Below the pieces are notes generated by a model. The model did not search any database, was not told the DNA's origin, and was given only the letters and a program-made list of their open reading frames with translations. From positions 1 to 5,746 of the forward strand of contig JAITQV010000314.1 of assembly GCA_031288765.1 (NCBI GenBank): a stretch of 5,746 nt of DNA, written 5' to 3'. Numbering within the stretch: position 1 is the first letter of the stretch; every line of letters starts with the position of its first letter. A program made the position numbers and the translations under genes. Shown piece by piece: positions 5,405-5,746 of the stretch. Origin of the DNA: Planctomycetaceae bacterium (GTDB lineage: Bacteria > Planctomycetota > Planctomycetia > Pirellulales > Thermoguttaceae).

Positions 5405-5556
5405 GTTTCGGCGAAACATCGCATCGGCGTTAGCCGATTGGGAACCAATTTAACAATGGTAATTGACAATGTTTTTGTTTTGGTTTACGTCCGCCGACAA
5501 ATTGCCCGGTCGGCTGACGCCGACACAACCATGGGTGAAAGCCCTTCGGCGAAGGG
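5405..5556. repeat. Cluster of short perfect inverted repeats
   Basis: Six small hairpins with 3-4 base loops lie in about 150 bp: GTTTC-GGC-GAAAC (5405-5417), ATCGGC-GTTA-GCCGAT (5423-5438), ATTGG-GAA-CCAAT (5437-5449), CAAT-GGTA-ATTG (5454-5465), GTCGGC-TGAC-GCCGAC (5509-5524) and CCCTTC-GGC-GAAGGG (5542-5556). An outer CAACC/GGTTG pair (5526-5530 with 5555-5559) can enclose the last one as an alternative fold. Such density is unusual for random spacer and suggests a REP-like or structured repeat element. Frames here are open on both strands but show no credible protein. Confidence 0.6.
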
Positions 5557-5605
5557 TTGCCTACCTTTGGGATTGTAAATCGTAAAATGGGCAACGGAAC
5601 GAGCG

Positions 5606-5728
5606 GAATTTCTATTCCCGGAGTCCGAAAGTTGAAAAATTCGGTTGAATTTCTGCCCACGGAGTCCCAACGGCGCAAAATTCGGTCGAATTTCGCCAAG
5701 CCTATTTTTTGACGGGAATTTCAATAAC
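5606..5728 (+). repeat. 41-bp tandem repeat, two good copies plus a decayed third
   Basis: Units begin at 5606, 5647 and 5688, each with GAATTTC. Units one and two match at 31 of 41 positions by hand count, sharing GAATTTCT, CGGAGTCC (with one base variable before it) and AAAATTCGGT. The third unit keeps only its beginning. Each junction forms AAATTC-GGTY-GAATTT (5637-5652 and 5678-5693), so the array presents evenly spaced palindromes. Confidence 0.7.
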
Positions 5729-5746
5729 AACTGTTCCTAACTGTTC
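5729..5746 (+). repeat. AACTGTT heptamer pair at right edge
   Basis: AACTGTT occurs at 5729-5735 and 5739-5745, separated by CCT, and probably continues beyond the window. It is the same heptamer that opens the array at 1841-1875. Confidence 0.5.

Noticed and set aside
5430..5730. Overlapping 89- and 81-codon minus-strand frames and a 40-codon plus-strand frame at 5456-5578
   Set aside because: All share the same palindromic and tandem-repeat DNA in different frames, have no ribosome-binding sites of note, and read as repeat translation rather than protein.

Overview
The window looks like chromosomal DNA from a flagellated bacterium, most likely a member of the Planctomycetota. This is an inference from the style of the FliD N-terminus, a FliS with a long tail, AT-rich spacers and a tyrosine recombinase of a kind common there. 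It is not proven from one window.

Layout: positions 2-127 (+) hold the last 41 codons of a tyrosine recombinase (integrase). Two inverted repeats follow, the second terminator-like. Then comes a 25-codon mini-ORF (221-298, +) closed by a very strong intrinsic terminator (321-372). From 373 to 1080 there is no convincing gene, only small palindromes and a 21-bp tandem repeat (932-994). The core is a two-gene flagellar block on the minus strand: fliD (4921-1871), the filament cap/hook-associated protein 2, followed by fliS (1719-1081), the flagellin export chaperone. The 151-bp gap between them is largely made of degenerate heptanucleotide repeats. From 4922 to 5746 no gene is supported. This stretch holds the fliD leader with a clear ribosome-binding site, two structured elements (5096-5140 and 5221-5302), a series of short perfect inverted repeats (5405-5556), a 41-bp tandem repeat containing a palindrome (5606-5728), and another heptamer pair at the right edge.

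Function: FliD forms the cap at the tip of the growing filament and guides flagellin folding. FliS keeps flagellin soluble and unpolymerised in the cytoplasm and delivers it to the export gate. Their adjacency in the order fliD-fliS is the classical arrangement. FliD is about twice the length of enterobacterial FliD because its middle region carries four clear, and probably five, hook-IN-type modules. FliS carries an extra low-complexity tail of about 85 residues.

The most unusual material is non-coding: several families of short repeats (TTCGGCGAA palindromes, AACTGTT heptamers, a GAATTTCT...CGGAGT unit) recur in the spacers on both sides of the flagellar genes. I see no complete new defence or biosynthetic system here.
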